Shown piece after piece: positions 5,642 to 6,264 of a stretch of DNA of 6,264 nucleotides. The translations under genes and the position numbers were made by a program. Numbering within the stretch: position 1 is the first letter of the stretch; every line of letters starts with the position of its first letter. A model generated the notes under the pieces. It worked only from the letters and a program-made list of their open reading frames with translations, ran no database searches and was not told the DNA's origin. The stretch comes from an uncultured Oscillospiraceae bacterium (GTDB lineage Bacteria > Bacillota > Clostridia > Oscillospirales > Oscillospiraceae), in NCBI GenBank assembly GCA_934561725.1, contig CAKTGW010000071.1, forward strand, positions 1-6,264, in the 5' to 3' direction.

Positions 5642-5683
5642 TGCCTGCTTTTCCGGTGGAAAAATACCCAGGAAAAGCAGGCA
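5642..5683 (+). promoter_or_regulatory. 13-bp hairpin at the 5' end of the potA transcript
   Basis: TGCCTGCTTTTCC (5642-5654) is the exact complement of GGAAAAGCAGGCA (5671-5683), with a 16-base centre. It begins at or next to the predicted start. The downstream stem end is followed by GACTTACTATG, not a T-run, so this is not a terminator. It could be a 5' mRNA-stabilising hairpin, a regulatory RNA structure or a repressor operator. The ribosome binding site lies outside the stem, 31 bases further on. Confidence 0.7.
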
Positions 5684-5713
5684 GACTTACTATGTCCCAA
5701 AACAATCGGAAAT

Positions 5714-5721
5714 GGGGGAGG
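5714..5721 (+). promoter_or_regulatory. Ribosome binding site of the potA-like gene
   Basis: GGGGGAGG ends 4 nt before the ATG at 5726. It is a strong purine-rich site with slightly tight spacing. It fixes the PotA start against the out-of-frame ATG at 5692, which has no such site. Confidence 0.8.
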
Positions 5722-5725
5722 ATAA

Positions 5726-6264
5726 ATGGCAAAAGAGCTCATTCGCCTGGTAGACTGCCAGATGGCGTTTGACGACGAGATCGTATTGGATACGATCAAC
5801 CTGTATATTAACGACAAGGAATTCCTCACCTTGCTGGGGCCCTCGGGCTGCGGCAAAACAACCACGCTCCGCCTGATCGGTGGTTTCCTTACACCTACCA
5901 GCGGCGACGTGCTGTTTGATGGTGAGCGGATCAATGATGTCCCGCCTCACAAGCGCAAGGTGAACACGGTGTTTCAGAAATACGCCCTGTTCCCCCACCT
6001 GGACGTTTATGATAACATCGCCTTCGGCCTGCGCATAGCCGGTCTGTCCGAAGATGAGATCGACGCCCGGGTCACGGAAATGCTCGACATTGTCTCTCTG
6101 AAGGGCTTTGAGGACAGAAAGATAGGTTCCCTCTCCGGCGGCCAGCAGCAGCGCGTAGCCATTGCCCGCGCTTTGGTGAACCGCCCCCGGGTCCTACTTC
6201 TGGATGAGCCTCTGGGCGCACTTGACCTGCGCCTGCGGAAAGACATGCAGAACGAGCTCAAGCG
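5726..6264 (+). CDS. potA: PotA-like ABC transporter ATP-binding protein (partial, 3' end cut)
   Basis: This is the nucleotide-binding subunit of an ABC importer; it hydrolyses ATP on the cytoplasmic face to drive uptake. The first 179 codons are visible and the frame is open at the window edge. Walker A GPSGCGKT is at 38-45, the Q-loop [11 protein letters not shown] at 82-92 (Q84), the signature LSGGQ at 136-140, and Walker B LLLDE at 157-161 with the D-loop GALD after it. The stretch [21 protein letters not shown] is characteristic of PotA, the spermidine/putrescine importer ATPase. Related sugar or iron importers cannot be fully excluded without the C-terminal TOBE domain and the permease genes, which should lie beyond 6264 as potB, potC and potD. 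A promoter and a 5' hairpin precede it. Confidence 0.9.
   Translation, partial: MAKELIRLVDCQMAFDDEIVLDTINLYINDKEFLTLLGPSGCGKTTTLRLIGGFLTPTSGDVLFDGERINDVPPHKRKVNTVFQKYALFPHLDVYDNIAFGLRIAGLSEDEIDARVTEMLDIVSLKGFEDRKIGSLSGGQQQRVAIARALVNRPRVLLLDEPLGALDLRLRKDMQNELK

Noticed and set aside
5692..5772. 26-codon ATG frame overlapping the potA start (MSQNNRKWGR...)
   Set aside because: It is out of frame with potA and lacks a ribosome binding site. A translational-attenuator role is conceivable but has no support.
1..6264. CRISPR array, insertion sequence, phage or defence genes
   Set aside because: No spaced direct repeats, transposase, integrase or known defence-family protein is visible; all coding space is explained by housekeeping genes.

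Overview
The window looks like ordinary chromosomal DNA from a Gram-positive, low-to-mid GC anaerobe. The best guess is class Clostridia, order Oscillospirales (a Flavonifractor/Oscillibacter-like gut bacterium). Three things point there. The first is the gene order DUF512 radical-SAM protein, then Der, then PlsY. The second is the yceD-rpmF pair. The third is a set of near-consensus sigma-A promoters with 17-bp spacers and strong GGAGG-type ribosome binding sites. This placement rests on family resemblance and was not searched. Base composition and codon use look even throughout. I see no mobile element, CRISPR array or rRNA.

Layout. Positions 1-195 hold no protein gene. On the minus strand they carry a sigma-A promoter (-35 at 124-129, -10 at 101-106) that fires leftward into a tRNA-Ala-like 5' end at 67. 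Only about half of a normal tRNA is recognisable there. Between this and plsY lies a long perfect palindrome (143-187). From 196 to 3550 the minus strand carries a tight operon read right to left: DUF512/PDZ radical-SAM protein (2174-3550), der (846-2171), plsY (196-849), with gaps of 2 nt and a 4-nt overlap. Upstream is a second minus-strand operon, yceD/DUF177 (3908-4411) followed by rpmF (3681-3869). It has a perfect consensus promoter at 4448-4476 and ends at a strong intrinsic terminator (3645-3671).

The region 4412-4576 is a divergent promoter region. To its right, on the plus strand, are an RluA-family pseudouridine synthase (4577-5578) and then the 5' part of a PotA-like ABC transporter ATPase (5726 to the window end). 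The latter has its own promoter and a 13-bp-stem hairpin at the predicted transcription start.

How the genes work together. Most of the window concerns ribosome production: Der (50S maturation), L32, YceD (linked to 23S rRNA and L32 expression) and the RNA pseudouridine synthase. PlsY adds the first acyl chain in phospholipid synthesis. PotA probably energises polyamine uptake. The DUF512 radical-SAM enzyme is the one gene of unknown function, and its translational coupling to der is the best clue to its role. The most unexplained pieces are noncoding: the tRNA-like locus at the left edge, the 143-187 palindrome, and the hairpin at the start of the potA transcript.
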